Notes: generated by a model from the sequence alone, not told the origin. A stretch of DNA of 64,000 bases from Anodontia alba (GCA_964016985.1 OZ024831.1:82376263-82440262); one strand, 5' to 3'; positions 30,472-40,370 are shown, numbered from the stretch's first letter. Translations and numbers: made by a program.

Positions 30472-30676
30472 TTAACGCTTCGCACTCTCGGTAAAATTTT
30501 CACCAGACAACATTTTGAAATATTTTTCCCAGAAAACAAGCATTGACATTTCATGCAAATTGTCTCCCTTGGAGACAATTTGCATGAAATGTCAAATCCT
30601 GTTTTCTGGGAAAAATAAGAAAAAATATTACCAATGTGTCATCTGCTGAATTAGCCCTGAGTGAGGTAAAGGTTAA
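30472..30676. repeat. B-hairpin with TTAA at both ends
   Basis: TTAA-CGCTTCGCACTCTCGG at 30472 and GAGTGAGGTAAAGG-TTAA at 30676. Perfect inner palindrome GACATTTCATGCAAATTGTC around TCCCTTGGAG. Confidence 0.92.
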
Positions 30677-30880
30677 CAGAGCATGCTGGGTGATAATTTC
30701 AGCAGACGACATTTCAAAATATTTTTTTCTTGTTTTCCCAGAAAATAGGATTTGACATTTTATGCAAATTGTCTTCAAAGGGAGACAATTCACAAAATGT
30801 CAAATCCTATTTCCTGGGAAAAAATAAAAAAAAATACATGTACATGTATCATCAACTTGCCATCTGCTAAATCTTTGTGT
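30673..30880. repeat. B-hairpin immediately adjoining the previous copy
   Basis: Starts at the same TTAA (30673-30676) that closes the preceding copy, then CAGAGCATGCTGGGTGATAA. Inner arms GACATTTTATGCAAATTGTC and a shortened complement; the right end is near GCCATCTGCTAAATC. Confidence 0.85.
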
Positions 30881-31066
30881 AAATGCATGACTAACATCAA
30901 ATTATGTGGGCCATTTAATACATGGCATGCACTCATGTACAGAACTTTACACAGGGAACATGAAAATATAAGTAATTTGTTTTGTTTTGTCTTACTTAGA
31001 ATGAAACCAGACTTTATCTATCAACTTTGTCTATCTAATTAATACTGATTACCCATTAATGGGACT
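30881..31066. other. No feature recognised
   Basis: AT-rich spacer between B copies. Confidence 0.3.
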
Positions 31067-31280
31067 TGACCTTTACCACTCTCTGGGGCAAATTTGGCAG
31101 AAGACAAATTGATGATTAGTTTTCTTGTTTTTTCCAGAAAACAGGATTTGACATTTCTTGCAAAGTGCCTCAAATGGAGACAATTTGCATGAAATGTCAA
31201 ATTCTGTTTTCTGAAAAAAAAAAAAAAAAAATTCAAAATGTCGTCTGCTGAAAATTTTACCCAGCGTGCTAAACACTAAG
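31067..31280. repeat. B-hairpin
   Basis: CTTTACCACTCTCTGGGGC at left and TTTACCCAGCGTGCTAAAC at right, with a near-perfect inner palindrome around CAAATGGAG. Confidence 0.88.
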
Positions 31281-31321
31281 CATGTGTTGATATACTGGGA
31301 AGTTAAAAAGAACAAGCTACA

Positions 31322-31497
31322 GCCACCATTTTTAAAGACAATATATATGTATTTTATTCTTCCCAGAAACAGGATTTGACATTTCATGCAAATTGTTTCC
31401 ATTGGAGACAATTTGCATGAAATGTCAAAACCTGCTTTACGGGGAAAATAAGAAAAATATTTCAATATATGAATTTTTACCCAATATGCTAATGCAT
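31322..31497. repeat. B-hairpin, outer arms decayed
   Basis: CAGGATTTGACATTTCATGC and complement around TTCCATTGGAG. The left outer CAGCAGACGAC is missing; the right shows TTTTTACCCAATATGC. Confidence 0.85.
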
Positions 31498-31649
31498 TAA
31501 AGTACCTTGAATGTTGAGATTGTGGAGTTGCTCTGTTGTGGGATCTGCCATGATGTGTCAGTTTACTAGCAGTGCTGACAGTTAGGTTTTGCTTCAAACA
31601 TTAAATACTGTCAAAGCTGACATCCTTCACCTGAAAAATACATGAAGAT

Positions 31650-32145
31650 CATAGCTCTAGATAAGGCATTTTTTTTTTCAATAAAAATATATCTTTGAAC
31701 AAAAGTTTCTTCAAAGGAAGAATAATTTATTATAATATCTTTATTGTTCACTCAATTCTAGGAACATTTCTAGCAAGGTCGAAACGTGATTGAGTGAACA
31801 AAAAGTTGCTTTTTTTTTTAATTTTCCAGAAAAAAACGCATCTTGTGGGTACTCATTAGAAGTGCCTCACTGAGGCCAGCCTGAGGGATGTAAAATTTCA
31901 CCTGCCTGCTCACATTTGCAAATACATGTACATTTTAAGGCAGGGCCAGTGAAATTTTCAGAACTTTCAGAACTTTTTCTTCATTTTTACCATCTAAATG
32001 AAAATACACACCATTATGGCAAGTAAGTTTTGAGGGAATTTTCACCTCATTGAGGCACCTCTAATGAGTACCCACAACATATGTTTTGGTGGAGAAATAA
32101 GAAATATATTTACCTGATATCCACTCTTATCTGGAGCTTTAAGAA
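31650..32145. repeat. C-hairpin interrupted near its tip by ~170 bp
   Basis: Left AGCTCTAGATAAGGC, then TTGTGGGTACTCATTAGAAG-TGCCTCACTGAGG at 31845-31877. It resumes at about 32045 with TTGAGGCACCTCTAATGAG and ends TCTTATCTGGAGCT. The insert has the inverted phrases GTGAAATTTTCAG / TGTAAAATTTCACC. The left arm also has a second fold-back, TGTTCACTCAATTCTAGG with CGTGATTGAGTGAACA at 31747-31801. Confidence 0.75.
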
Positions 32146-32174
32146 TAGTACCATATTTATCCTAAATATTTGGA

Positions 32175-32345
32175 TACACCACAGCTGTAGATAAAAGATG
32201 ATATCTGGATAATATTTTTCTATTAGAATTTAGCTCCTCACCAAGGTGCTTCTAATTATTTCACTATGTTTTCATCGAGAAATAATAAGAAAAAGTTCTA
32301 TACTTTTCGGCTGAAAAAAAGTGCCTTATCTGGTACTATGGAGAC
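32175..32345. repeat. C-hairpin, core shortened
   Basis: ACAGCTGTAGATAAAAGATG and CCTTATCTGGTACTATGG ends. The centre is reduced to TAGAATTTAGCTCCTCACCA-AGGTGCTTCTAAT. Confidence 0.7.
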
Positions 32346-32355
32346 CTTAACCATT

Positions 32356-32569
32356 TTAACCCTTGTCCTGCTGAATAAATTAAGATGCCACACCTATTTC
32401 TAATCTTCAGCCAATCAGATTACTTGATCCAGACTGATGATATAAATTCACTTAATTAATTGCAAACAATGCAGATCCAGATCAGTTGGCTTCTTCAGAA
32501 ACTAACTGATCTGGATCTACACTATTTGCAAAAACAGGACATATCCAGGTTCAGCAGGACTAGGGTTAT
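32356..32569. repeat. A-hairpin, TTAA left and TTAT right
   Basis: TTAA-CCCTTGTCCTGCTGAA, inner arms AGATCCAGATCAGTTGGCTT, right CAGCAGGACTAGGG-TTAT. Confidence 0.9.
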
Positions 32570-32590
32570 TACTCCTTACCATACTGGTCC

Positions 32591-32797
32591 TTAGCCCTTG
32601 TCATGCTGAATAAATTAAGATGCCACACCCATTTCTAATTTTCAGATTACTTTGATCTAGATTGTTGATAAATATTAATATACTTAATGGCAAACAGTGC
32701 AGATCCAGATCAGTTGGCTTCTTCAGAAACCAACTGATCTGGATCTACACTGTTTGCAAGGGCAGGGTATATCTGGGTTCAGCAGGACAAGGGTTAA
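32591..32797. repeat. A-hairpin, TTAG left and TTAA right
   Basis: TTAG-CCCTTGTCATGCTGAA to TTCAGCAGGACAAGGG-TTAA. It lies 22 bp after the previous copy in the same orientation, with 16 bp missing from the left arm near ATTTTCAGATTAC. Confidence 0.9.
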
Positions 32798-33249
32798 CTT
32801 TGAACAACTCCAAATTTTACTATCTTTTTCTGAGTCTAAAAATTGCTAGATGAATGGCAAACAGTGCAGACCATGCCAAGCTAGTTGTCCTTCTAAAAGT
32901 GAATGCTTTAATAGGGTGAATTAAACCAGGGCATTGGTAAATGGAATTTAGTAAGTGAATGAAGCCGAAAAACAAGAGAGCTCCACATCATGGCCATTTT
33001 TAGTACAAACATATGGTCTCTTAACCCATTGTAGTCGGGAGACCCATAAAAGGGTACTTGGCAAACAGTGCAAACCCAGAGTAGATGCTGCAGAATGTGG
33101 CATCTGATCAGGGTCTCCACTGCTTGCAAATCGTTGAGCCATTTTTCTCTAAGAATATATAAATATCATAGCGGGCTTTACCTAAAATTGAAATTGGACT
33201 CTTCCAATATATAGTGTGGGAGAGTCTATTCCGTATACAATGGGTTCAT
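32798..33249. repeat. A and A' fragments (32860-32885; 33050-33130)
   Basis: TGGCAAACAGTGCAGACC at 32862, and a fuller A' copy (GGCAAACAGTGCAAACCCAG, GCATCTGATCAGGGTCTCCA) at 33060-33128. Around them AAAATTGAAATTGGACTC and CCCATTGTAGTCGGG / TATACAATGGGTTC show remnants of another inverted repeat. No gene. Confidence 0.6.
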
Positions 33250-33370
33250 CCTTAAAGCACCAAGCAAAACTTGTAGCTGATGACATTCTATTTCTTTTTT
33301 CTTTTTTTTTTTTTCAGAGAAAATAAGTCCTTGGCATTTCATGTGAATCATCTGCAGTTGTGACTGGTGC
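33250..33370. repeat. B'-hairpin, left part
   Basis: CCTTAAAGCACCAAGCAAAA, then CTTGGCATTTCATGTGAATC and GCAGTTGTGACTGGTGC; the right inner arm is deleted. Confidence 0.7.
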
Positions 33371-33590
33371 TTAACTCTTTCGGTGCCAAATTTCAGACAA
33401 CATTTGTCGTCTGCTTATTTTTTATTTTAACAAACTATCCTTTGGAACAACGTTTATATGTAAAGTTGAAAGACTGATTGTCAAACAGCACAGATCCAGA
33501 TGAGACGGCTCATTGAGTCATCTCATCTGGATCTATGCTGTTTGCAAAAGCCTATTATTATCGCCTGTGGCAGTGAAGTGAAAGAGTTAA
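33371..33590. repeat. A/B-related fold-back with TTAA-CTCTTTC ends
   Basis: TTAA-CTCTTTCGGTGCC at 33371 and AGTGAAAGAG-TTAA at 33590. Inner hairpin CAAACAGCACAGATCCAGAT around TCATTGAGTCA. The terminus resembles the nested element at 12620-12858, the outer segment has B-type GTCGTCTGCT, and the hairpin is A-type: a mosaic. Confidence 0.85.
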
Positions 33591-33884
33591 ACGGTTAATA
33601 CAGACGATAGCTTATTATAGGTGGCCTGTTTCACCCTACATAAATTTTATCCAAAGAAAAAAGATAACTTTAATAAGAAGTTGACAATGCCAAAAACAGG
33701 TATTTGTATGTCAGCTGATTTTTAAAAAGTATTTGGTATGCCTATATCAGTTCCACTGTAAGGTGGCAGGGTGGAGTTATACCCTCTAACTTACTGCAGT
33801 CAATGCTCTGAAAGCTGCTAAATTTATCAGCAGATCAATATATAGGCAGACAAGCAATCCAAGCAATTCTGCAATCCTAATATA
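33591..33884. other. No feature recognised
   Basis: AT-rich. Confidence 0.3.
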
Positions 33885-34085
33885 GCATATAGGCCTTCAG
33901 ATAAGGTTCTTTTTGCAAACCTAAAAGTATCAAGTTTTTTTTTTCTCATATCTCCAAGGAAGCATGATGTTGTGAGTACCACTGAGGCATTACCAAAGAA
34001 CACCAACAACAAATATTTAATGGAGAAGACAGAAAAAATATAACCTGAATACCCTCTTATCTAGAGCTGTCCTGGAATGTGGTAC
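33885..34085. repeat. C-hairpin, diverged
   Basis: CCTTCAGATAAGGTTC left, CTCTTATCTAGAGCTG right. Core reduced (ATGTTGTGAGTACCACTGAG, CCAACAACAAATATTTAATG). Confidence 0.65.
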
Positions 34086-34090
34086 CAGCT

Positions 34091-34298
34091 TTAACCTTTA
34101 CCACTCTCTGTGCATTTTCAGCAGATGACAAATTAATGATATTTTTCTTATTTTTCCCAGAAAACAGTATTTGACGTTTCATGCAAATTGTCTCCTTAGG
34201 AGACAATTTGCATGAAATGTCAATTCCTGTTGTCTGGGGAAAAATAAGAAAAAATATTTCAAAATGTTGTCTGCTGAAAATTTTACCCAGAGTGCTAA
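34091..34298. repeat. B-hairpin, TTAA left
   Basis: TTAA-CCTTTACCACTCTCTG, perfect inner palindrome around TCTCCTTAGGAGA, right TTTTACCCAGAGTGCTAAG. Confidence 0.9.
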
Positions 34299-34327
34299 GC
34301 AGCTAATATCACCTAGTATTAGCATAA

Positions 34328-34518
34328 CAGCTCCAGATAAGAGTGGTTATCAGTCAAACATTTTTCCTTTTATCTCCATAAAAACATAAGCTGTGGGTAG
34401 CTATCAGAAACTCCTCAGTGAGGCGCTTCTAATAAGTACCCACACATATGTTTTTGTGGGGAAGTAAAGAATATGTCAAGACCTTTTGATTGAAAAAAAA
34501 GCACTATCTGGAGCTATG
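34328..34518. repeat. C-hairpin
   Basis: AGCTCCAGATAAGAG and CACTATCTGGAGCTATG ends, tip CTCCTCAGTGAGGCG. Confidence 0.85.
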
Positions 34519-35053
34519 CTAAAGACCAACAGATAAAGGAGATCATCCATTGGGTCAAGAGATTTTAAAGCACCTTCATATCTGATAGTCTTATTCGATA
34601 TTATTTACCAACAAAATATGAGATTTTATACTGTAAAATGTCTAGGATGATAAAATATTCATTATTAGTCTAATCTATAATTTAGTACATACATATACAT
34701 AATTGTTTTTAAACTCCGCTAAAGCAATAAAAATTCCACATCCACAAAAACAGTGAAAATAAAGATAATTTTTATAAGCTACAGCAAACAATATCCATTA
34801 TTCAAACACAGTGGCGGTTTCATTGATTTACACACATAAGGGGAATGTCTCAAAAGTATCATAAATGTAAACAATGTCTTGATGGTTGTTACATCATATA
34901 TAACAATATTGTCATATAATATGGATAATTTGACAGTGATGTCATGGAGCCTACCATTTTACCTGGTCAAAGAACAATTGCAAATGAATTATCCAATAAA
35001 CATTACAAGTATTAGCTTTTCAAAATAAGCTAGCAATCATTTTGTACCCATTG
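34519..35053. other. AT-rich DNA, no feature recognised
   Basis: Long A/T stretches; ATATAACAATATTGTCATAT at 34898 is a small palindrome. Confidence 0.35.
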
Positions 35054-35240
35054 CAAGATTTATAGACTGGCTCCAGTCATTTTTGTTTTATATCTATTTC
35101 TCTCTTTCTCTACATTATTTTTTTTTATGATGATCCTCTTTAATCCAACTTCAAGTTACCTATGGCTGAACAAAAACTTTCTAGCCAAGGGACTGAAGTA
35201 AACAAAAATTCTACAAGCTATACAAGTGTTGTGTCCCCTC

Positions 35241-35273
<33 letters not shown>

Positions 35274-35309
35274 ATAAAGAAAGGGTCTGGGGCCAGACTA
35301 CAAGATTTA
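35054..35309 (+). mobile_element. MITE with 14-bp TIRs and 9-bp target duplication, copy 2
   Basis: Element 35063-35300 with TAGACTGGCTCCAG and CTGGGGCCAGACTA, flanked by the perfect repeat CAAGATTTA (35054-35062, 35301-35309). It differs from copy 1 mainly by a 15-bp in-frame insertion just after ATGGCTGAACAA and by the A/G-run length. The ATG frame here starts MAEQKLSSQGTEVNKN and continues as in copy 1 to the Lys tract. Confidence 0.9.
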
Positions 35310-35372
35310 TTTTGAGTTGGAATATCCACCAGTTTACTTTCTTACTTCTCTTAAGTTTTCATTTTCATTTGA

Positions 35373-35643
35373 AAACGGCTGGAAAAAGGGTATAAACATG
35401 GTTGGAGTCATTTGGGTAAACTGTATCCTTATTTGTATATCAATTTTGAGAACATGGACCACAGTAGTCAATCAAATATTTTTCAAATTTTTCATTAGGT
35501 AAAAATTTCTTACCTGCAGGCTCAGTTATCACAAGCAATACCATGCATTTAGTAAACAGATTTACATTAATTTGATTTGCACTTAAGGATGCAGTTCACC
35601 CAAATGACCCCAACCATGTTTATATCCCTTTTTCAGCCTTTTC
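35373..35643. repeat. Inverted repeat, ~58-bp arms
   Basis: GGGTATAAACATGGTTGGAG-TCATTTGGGTAAACTG at 35388-35423 pairs with CACCCAAATGACCCCAACCA-TGTTTATATCCC at 35597-35628, continuing into GGCTGGAAAA/TTTTCAGCC. The loop (160 bp) has no known repeat. A donor-like CAG-GTAAGA on the minus strand at 35513 falls in the loop. Confidence 0.75.
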
Positions 35644-36583
35644 CCAAGCAGTAACATAATCATGTTATATATCATTTTAAAGCTGAGACTCTATACTTTT
35701 AAATTACTTAATTGGTTTTTATCTGAATCTTGCAAGTAAACAGTGGTAAGCAAAATATACCATTTTAGCCTTGTCAACATTATTGTTGATTTAGTATCGA
35801 AGCAAAGACTCTGACAGAGCCCCAAAGTTTGGGATAGACTGAAGATGTATTAGTGAACAAAACCATATCACAAAATATTGAAAAAAATGTTTAGAAATAA
35901 AGTTACAACCAAATCAATTATCCATAGTAAATGCTATAACCCTTTACCTCAAAAAAGACCCCCACAAATTCTGAATGGAAGTAAGTCACAAATAAATTGT
36001 GGTATGCTATTTGAGACAATATATCAAACTATGATCTGCCAACTTTCATCTAGTTTTGTCCAGAAATAAAAAAGTTAAAAGAGCCATTTTAAGTTTAGAT
36101 CCTTGTTTTCAAATCTGCAGCAAAAAGCCACAATCTTTATTTTCTCATAACTACAGATAGGAATCTGGGCTAAAGTAAGGCCAGCCCACAGAGACTGTCC
36201 CCTTATTTCCAAAAATCAGAAAAGCTTCTTTTCTAGAATAATAAAGCAAAAATAATCAACTTCCAATGAAAGCCAAAAACTGAGAACCACTATGTTATGC
36301 TTCAATGATAGACAGCTATTTACACCTTGGTCCAAACCCATAAAGCTATTCATTCCAGCAGCATCAAGGCCATAAAATGTTATGGTCATTCTTCTGTAAT
36401 TATGGATAAAAAGCAGCTGATAAAAGAAAGCAGAAGTATTTATCACCAAGGATAATTTTATAGCCATTGCCAGAAGTGTAAGGAAAACAAAATTAGCAAC
36501 TACCCTTAAAAAGTTTTTATTTTATTTTTTTTTTCAAATAACAGATTTATTAATAAAGATAGAAATCTGTAGTTTTTGTATGT
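35644..36583. other. Low-repeat DNA, no gene called
   Basis: About 0.9 kb without the common families. Short frames (35878-36069 plus, 36216-36467 minus) show no domain or splice context. Confidence 0.35.
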
Positions 36584-36887
36584 TTGTTTGTGTTGAGGTT
36601 TTACGGCCAAGTCAACCCAATGGGGTCATGTCCAGCGTGGTCAGTTTCCTAACCACACGTTTACTGGGCAGGCTTAGTCCTCTAAGCCGTTAACCAGTAT
36701 TGTGCACATTCTTTCGCCAGAAACTGACAACTGCCCTTCTTGAATCAGTGGAAGGGAGAGAATGACCATAGAAAATATTTCACGATCAATCTCCACGAAA
36801 GAATGTTGCCGACCTCGGTGGGGGTTGAACCCGCGACCTCCTGGTCTCCAGTCGGACGGCGCATCCAACTCAGCCACCCAGGCCAGC
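36584..36887 (-). mobile_element. tRNA-derived SINE (family 1)
   Basis: Minus-strand order: degenerate head (GGCCTGGGTGGCTGAGTTGG), B box GGTTCAACCCC, body, then GGCCGTAAAACCTCAACACA and AAACAAACA tail. Slightly diverged from the 10.1-kb copy; no clear target duplication was found. Confidence 0.88.
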
Positions 36888-37294
36888 TGTATTTCACATT
36901 TAATGAGGAACACAATTCTACAGAAATGTAATAAAATGCTTAAAAATAATATTTAAATCCATACTGAGTCCTTAAGCAAATAATTGAACACAACTATTGT
37001 TTTGCCTTCTTTGGAAAAAAATATCAAGCCTCTATATCATTTGATATTTATAATAAGTCACTGTACCATGTGGCAAAGAAGCACACTAAATAATTGAAAT
37101 AATGCATTCATTAGGGCAAGATTTCAGCAGATCATTAGTCCTTCTGTCTAATTTTCTTTGGGTGTCTCAATAAATTAGTAACCAAACTTAAGCACCGACC
37201 AAATTTCATATTTTACATTTCAGTCATGTCACTCAAGACTCGTCAGAACTTAACATTTGACCACTCTGTCCTCATTAAGGTTGGCTTACAAGAA
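36888..37294. other. No feature recognised
   Basis: AT-rich intergenic DNA. Confidence 0.3.
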
Positions 37295-37508
37295 TTAATA
37301 CGTCATTGTCGTGCTGAATAAATTAAGATGCCATACCCACTTCTCATTTTCAGCCAATCAGTTTACTCTTACCAAGTTGATACAAATTTAAATACTGAAT
37401 GGCAAACACTGCAGATCCAGATCAGTTGGCTTCTTTGGAAGCCAACTGATCTGGATCTACACTGTTTGCAAAGGTAGACATATCCGGGATCAGCAGAACA
37501 AGGGTTAA
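37295..37508. repeat. A-hairpin with TTAA at both ends
   Basis: TTAA at 37295, then TACGTCATTGTCGTGCTGAA; inner tip GGCTTCTTTGGAAGCC; right GATCAGCAGAACAAGGG-TTAA. Confidence 0.88.
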
Positions 37509-37735
37509 TTAATACTTGCAATTTTCACATAATACTCTGAGCACATATACCAGGCTGACAAGTCCAAAGCTTAGCTTTTGAGTTTGATTTTTTTTAACAG
37601 TTTAGGCTGTGCAGAGGTGTATCCAGGAACTGTACAGAAGCTTGGTAATAAAATCTCTGCAGCTGATGTCACCTGAGCAAGTTGTTGGTAAAAAAAAGGT
37701 TAAACTGCCAAATTTATGTTGAAGCCTGGGCTTCA
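37509..37735. other. No feature recognised
   Basis: Spacer between an A and a D element. Confidence 0.3.
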
Positions 37736-38014
37736 CATCACGAAAACATACCTATATAATTTTGACCCCCTAAAACCCACTTTTATTTAGTAAAACTGGG
37801 GTTTACAGGGGTATACATTATTTTTCTTATTTCTGATCAAAAACATAGATTGTGGGTACTCGTTAGAACTGCCTCAGCAAGGCGGTTCTAATGAGTACCC
37901 ACAATCTATGTTTTGAGCAGAAATATGAAAGATATTAGAATTATTTTATCTGAAAATTCTCAGATTTTGGAGATGAAATTTTCTATATATTTGAATAGGC
38001 GTGTTTTCGTAATG
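37736..38014. repeat. D-hairpin
   Basis: CATCACGAAAACATACCTAT and ATAGGCGTGTTTTCGTAATG ends. Core TTGTGGGTACTCGTTAGAAC facing GTTCTAATGAGTACCCACAA, tip TGCCTCAGCAAGGCG. Confidence 0.92.
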
Positions 38015-38067
38015 CAGCCTGGCTATAATGGGCCTGCTGTGTATGAAGAAAACAATAATAGTAATAG

Positions 38068-38283
38068 TTACCCTTGTCATGCAGAACAAATTAAGAAGCC
38101 ATGCCCACTTCTATTTTTTAGCCAATCAGATTATTTGACCCAGATTGTTCGTATAAATTCACATACTTAATCAATGGCAAACAGTGCAGATCCAGATCAA
38201 ATGGCTTCTTCAGAAGCCAACTGATCTGGATCTATACTGTTCGCAAAGGCAGGGGTATATTCAGGTTCAGCAGGACAAGGCTT
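38068..38283. repeat. A-hairpin
   Basis: TTA-CCCTTGTCATGCAGAAC, inner arms AGATCCAGATCAAATGGCTT, right TTCAGCAGGACAAGG. Ends no longer carry TTAA. Confidence 0.88.
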
Positions 38284-38329
38284 CAATGTGGAATGTGTTA
38301 TAGTGACTTCAAGCTGTTGTCGCTTTGGA

Positions 38330-38635
38330 AATCGGGGATAAATTTCAGGCTCAAAACTAGTATGGGCCCATAAAACAGGCCAGTGGGCCATGTCCTATTC
38401 ATTGCTACATGTATGTATATTTTTTTAAATTTTGATGGGCATTAGAAAATTTATATAATGCTAGCTTGGAAAAAAATGGATGGGATTAAAAATCCATAAT
38501 CCCCATGCTTAAAGCAAAATAAATAGCAGATTTGGATTGCTTATGATAGGGGCACATCCAAAAACAAAATCACATTCATTCTATCACATATTTTTTTGTC
38601 ATAAAACATCAGGCCAGTCTCAGAAATATCCCTGG
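38330..38635. repeat. Dispersed repeat, copy 1 (pair with 39850-40140)
   Basis: Shared in order with 39850-40140: CTAGTATGGGCCC / TTACTATGGGCCC, GGGCCATGTCC / GGTCCATGTCC, AATTTTGATGGGC / AAATTGATGGGC, AATCCATAATCCCCATG / AATCCTTAATACCCACT, AGATTTGGATTGC / GGATTTGAATAGC, AGGCCAGTCTCAGAAATATC / AGGCCCATCCCAGGAATACC. Related text (ATGGGCCCATTTTT) is also near 40760. Type unknown. Confidence 0.65.
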
Positions 38636-38924
38636 AGATGCTATTTATCTGTTATCAATGTTATCAAAAACTTTGTCAGACTTTTATTCAAGTAATTCTG
38701 AAAATCACCACAATGTCAGCTTTTATAGCCAGGAGACAGGCCAGCGATCAACATAAATAATCAAGAAGCCAAGAAACCAATCTGGTATCTACACATTTTC
38801 GGATATTGAAGAATATTCATGAAATCCCTAATCAATACTGTCTACAGTTCAAACATACCATGTTCAGCCTATAAGTGTGGTAAATTCCCAGAAATTCCAT
38901 ACATCAAAGTTTCCGACAAAATGG

Positions 38925-38999
38925 CATATGCAAACATTGCAGACCCAGATCAGACTGCTCCTTTAGGAGCAGTCTGATCAGGGTCTACACTGTTTGCCA
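38925..38999. repeat. A-hairpin, core only
   Basis: GCAAACATTGCAGACCCAGA facing TCAGGGTCTACACTGTTTGC, tip CTCCTTTAGGAG. Closest to the core at 1827-1893. Confidence 0.85.
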
Positions 39000-39211
39000 T
39001 GCCAATATGCATTTTAAGAATGCACTGCATAAAAACCAAACTTTAGGTAAAAAAAAAAAAAAATATGGAATATATAAAAGGTTCAAAATTACAGGACATT
39101 TACCATATTTGGCGTCTGATCAGAGTTTACACCATTTTCCACCCATCCAAAATTTTTCGACTTTTAAATAAAGAGTTAAAATGGACTTATTCACTCTAAT
39201 AGGACAAGAAT
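39000..39211. other. A' fragment and A-rich run
   Basis: GCGTCTGATCAGAGTTTACA at 39111 is half an A' element; 15-base A run near 39048. No gene. Confidence 0.45.
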
Positions 39212-39409
39212 GAGGCCCTCCCAGGGCTTTTGGTGAACAGGGGAACAAGGCCATTTATTTCAGGGGAACAAGGGAACAAAAGTCTAAAACTGAAGGGAAT
39301 AGGGGAACAAAGGAACACAGAAGATCAAGATTTTGATCTTGAGGAACAAGGGAAAATGCCGATTTTTTTAGGGGAACAAGGGAACAGGTACCCCCTGGGA
39401 GGGCCTCAA
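39212..39409 (+). repeat. MITE built from GGGGAACAAGGGAACA words, copy 1
   Basis: Ends GAGGCCCTCCCAGGG and CCCTGGGAGGGCCTC are perfect inverted repeats. Inside, AGGGGAACAAGG / GGGGAACAAGGGAACAAAAG / AGGGGAACAAGGGAACAGG recur with GATCAAGATTTTGATCTTG as a small palindrome. A second, inverted copy is at 40920-41135. The open frame 39230-39472 simply translates the words. Confidence 0.85.
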
Positions 39410-39448
39410 GAATGGTTAAGGTTTACAAGAACTTCAATAAATATGGTA

Positions 39449-39668
39449 CACTACAACCCCTTTATAACATAGTGTGTTATAACACAGTTTTGGATATAAC
39501 ACGGTTCAAAGACTGATCCCAAAAATGTATAGATTATACTGAAAAATGACCATAAATGGTCATTTTTCAATATAATGTATACATTTTTGTTTGGATATAA
39601 CAGGGTTGTTTAACTAACACAGTTTATGCTATGGATCCCAACAATAGTGTTATGAAGAGGTTGTGGTG
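39449..39668. mobile_element. pogo/Tc1-type MITE, second kind, TA flanks
   Basis: CACTACAACCCCTTTATAAC and GTTATGAAGAGGTTGTGGTG as imperfect TIRs, TA at 39447-39448 and 39669-39670. Internal hairpin TGAAAAATGACCATAAATGG-TCATTTTTCA. TATAACAC words recur near both ends. Confidence 0.8.
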
Positions 39669-39689
39669 TACATCTAATTATCATTTTTA

Positions 39690-39790
39690 TCCAAAGTATC
39701 TGGACAGACATGCCTGAACAAAAACTGAATATCAGATTGCATTCTGCAGCATCTGATCTGGGTTTATACCGTTTGCCACTTATCCAGCAA
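39690..39790. repeat. A' element
   Basis: ATCTGGACAGACATGCCTGA, GATTGCATTCTGCAGCATCT, GATCTGGGTTTATACCGTTT. Confidence 0.75.
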
Positions 39791-39849
39791 TTTTTTTATG
39801 TATTTTAAGTACATGTAGTTAGTAAAAACATGAAAAATGGACTCTTCAG

Positions 39850-40140
39850 GCATATTCCTTGCTCAAAGTTACTATGGGCCCTTGAAATGGGCCAAGGGTC
39901 CATGTCCCTTCAAATACATGCATACAATTTAGAAATTGATGGGCTTTTTTAAAATTTTGACAGGCCCTCTGGAAATTTTTATGGGCCCAAGAATCCTTAA
40001 TACCCACTTGAGATCAAAGTAAACACCGGATTTGAATAGCTCCTATTGGTGGGCTAGCCAAAAATAAATTAAGTTTAAGTCTAACATTAATGCTTTTCAC
40101 ACACAATGGATCAGGCCCATCCCAGGAATACCCCTGAAGT
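39850..40140. repeat. Dispersed repeat, copy 2 (pair with 38330-38635)
   Basis: Shared blocks are listed at 38330-38635. Here it lies between an A' and a C element. Confidence 0.65.
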
Positions 40141-40159
40141 CTCTTAGGACAAGTGTGGT

Positions 40160-40370
40160 TATGGTATCCATAGGTCTAGATAAGAGTGGTTATCAGGTAA
40201 ATAATTTTCTTATTTCTCCATGAAAACATATGTTGTGGGTACCCATTAGAAGTGCCTCTGTGAGGCACTTCTAATGAGTACCCACAACATATGTTTTCGT
40301 GGAGAAATAAGAAAAATATCAATACTTTAAGGTTGAAAAAAGCACCTTATCAAGAGCTATGGACTATCAG
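40160..40370. repeat. C-hairpin, near-perfect
   Basis: TCTAGATAAGAGTGG left, CCTTATCAAGAGCTATGG right. ATATGTTGTGGGTACCCATT-AGAAGTGCCTCTGTGAGGCA-CTTCTAATGAGTACCCACAA. One of the most intact cores. Confidence 0.92.

Noticed and set aside
31073..31597. 174-codon minus-strand frame
   Set aside because: Covers two B-hairpin copies (repeated FDISCKLSP text) and is a repeat translation.
35513..35530. Donor-like CAG-GTAAGA on the minus strand
   Set aside because: It lies in the loop of an inverted repeat and has no acceptor or open frame upstream.
39230..39472. 80-codon plus-strand frame with EQGNK repeats
   Set aside because: Translation of the GGGGAACAAGGGAACA-word MITE.
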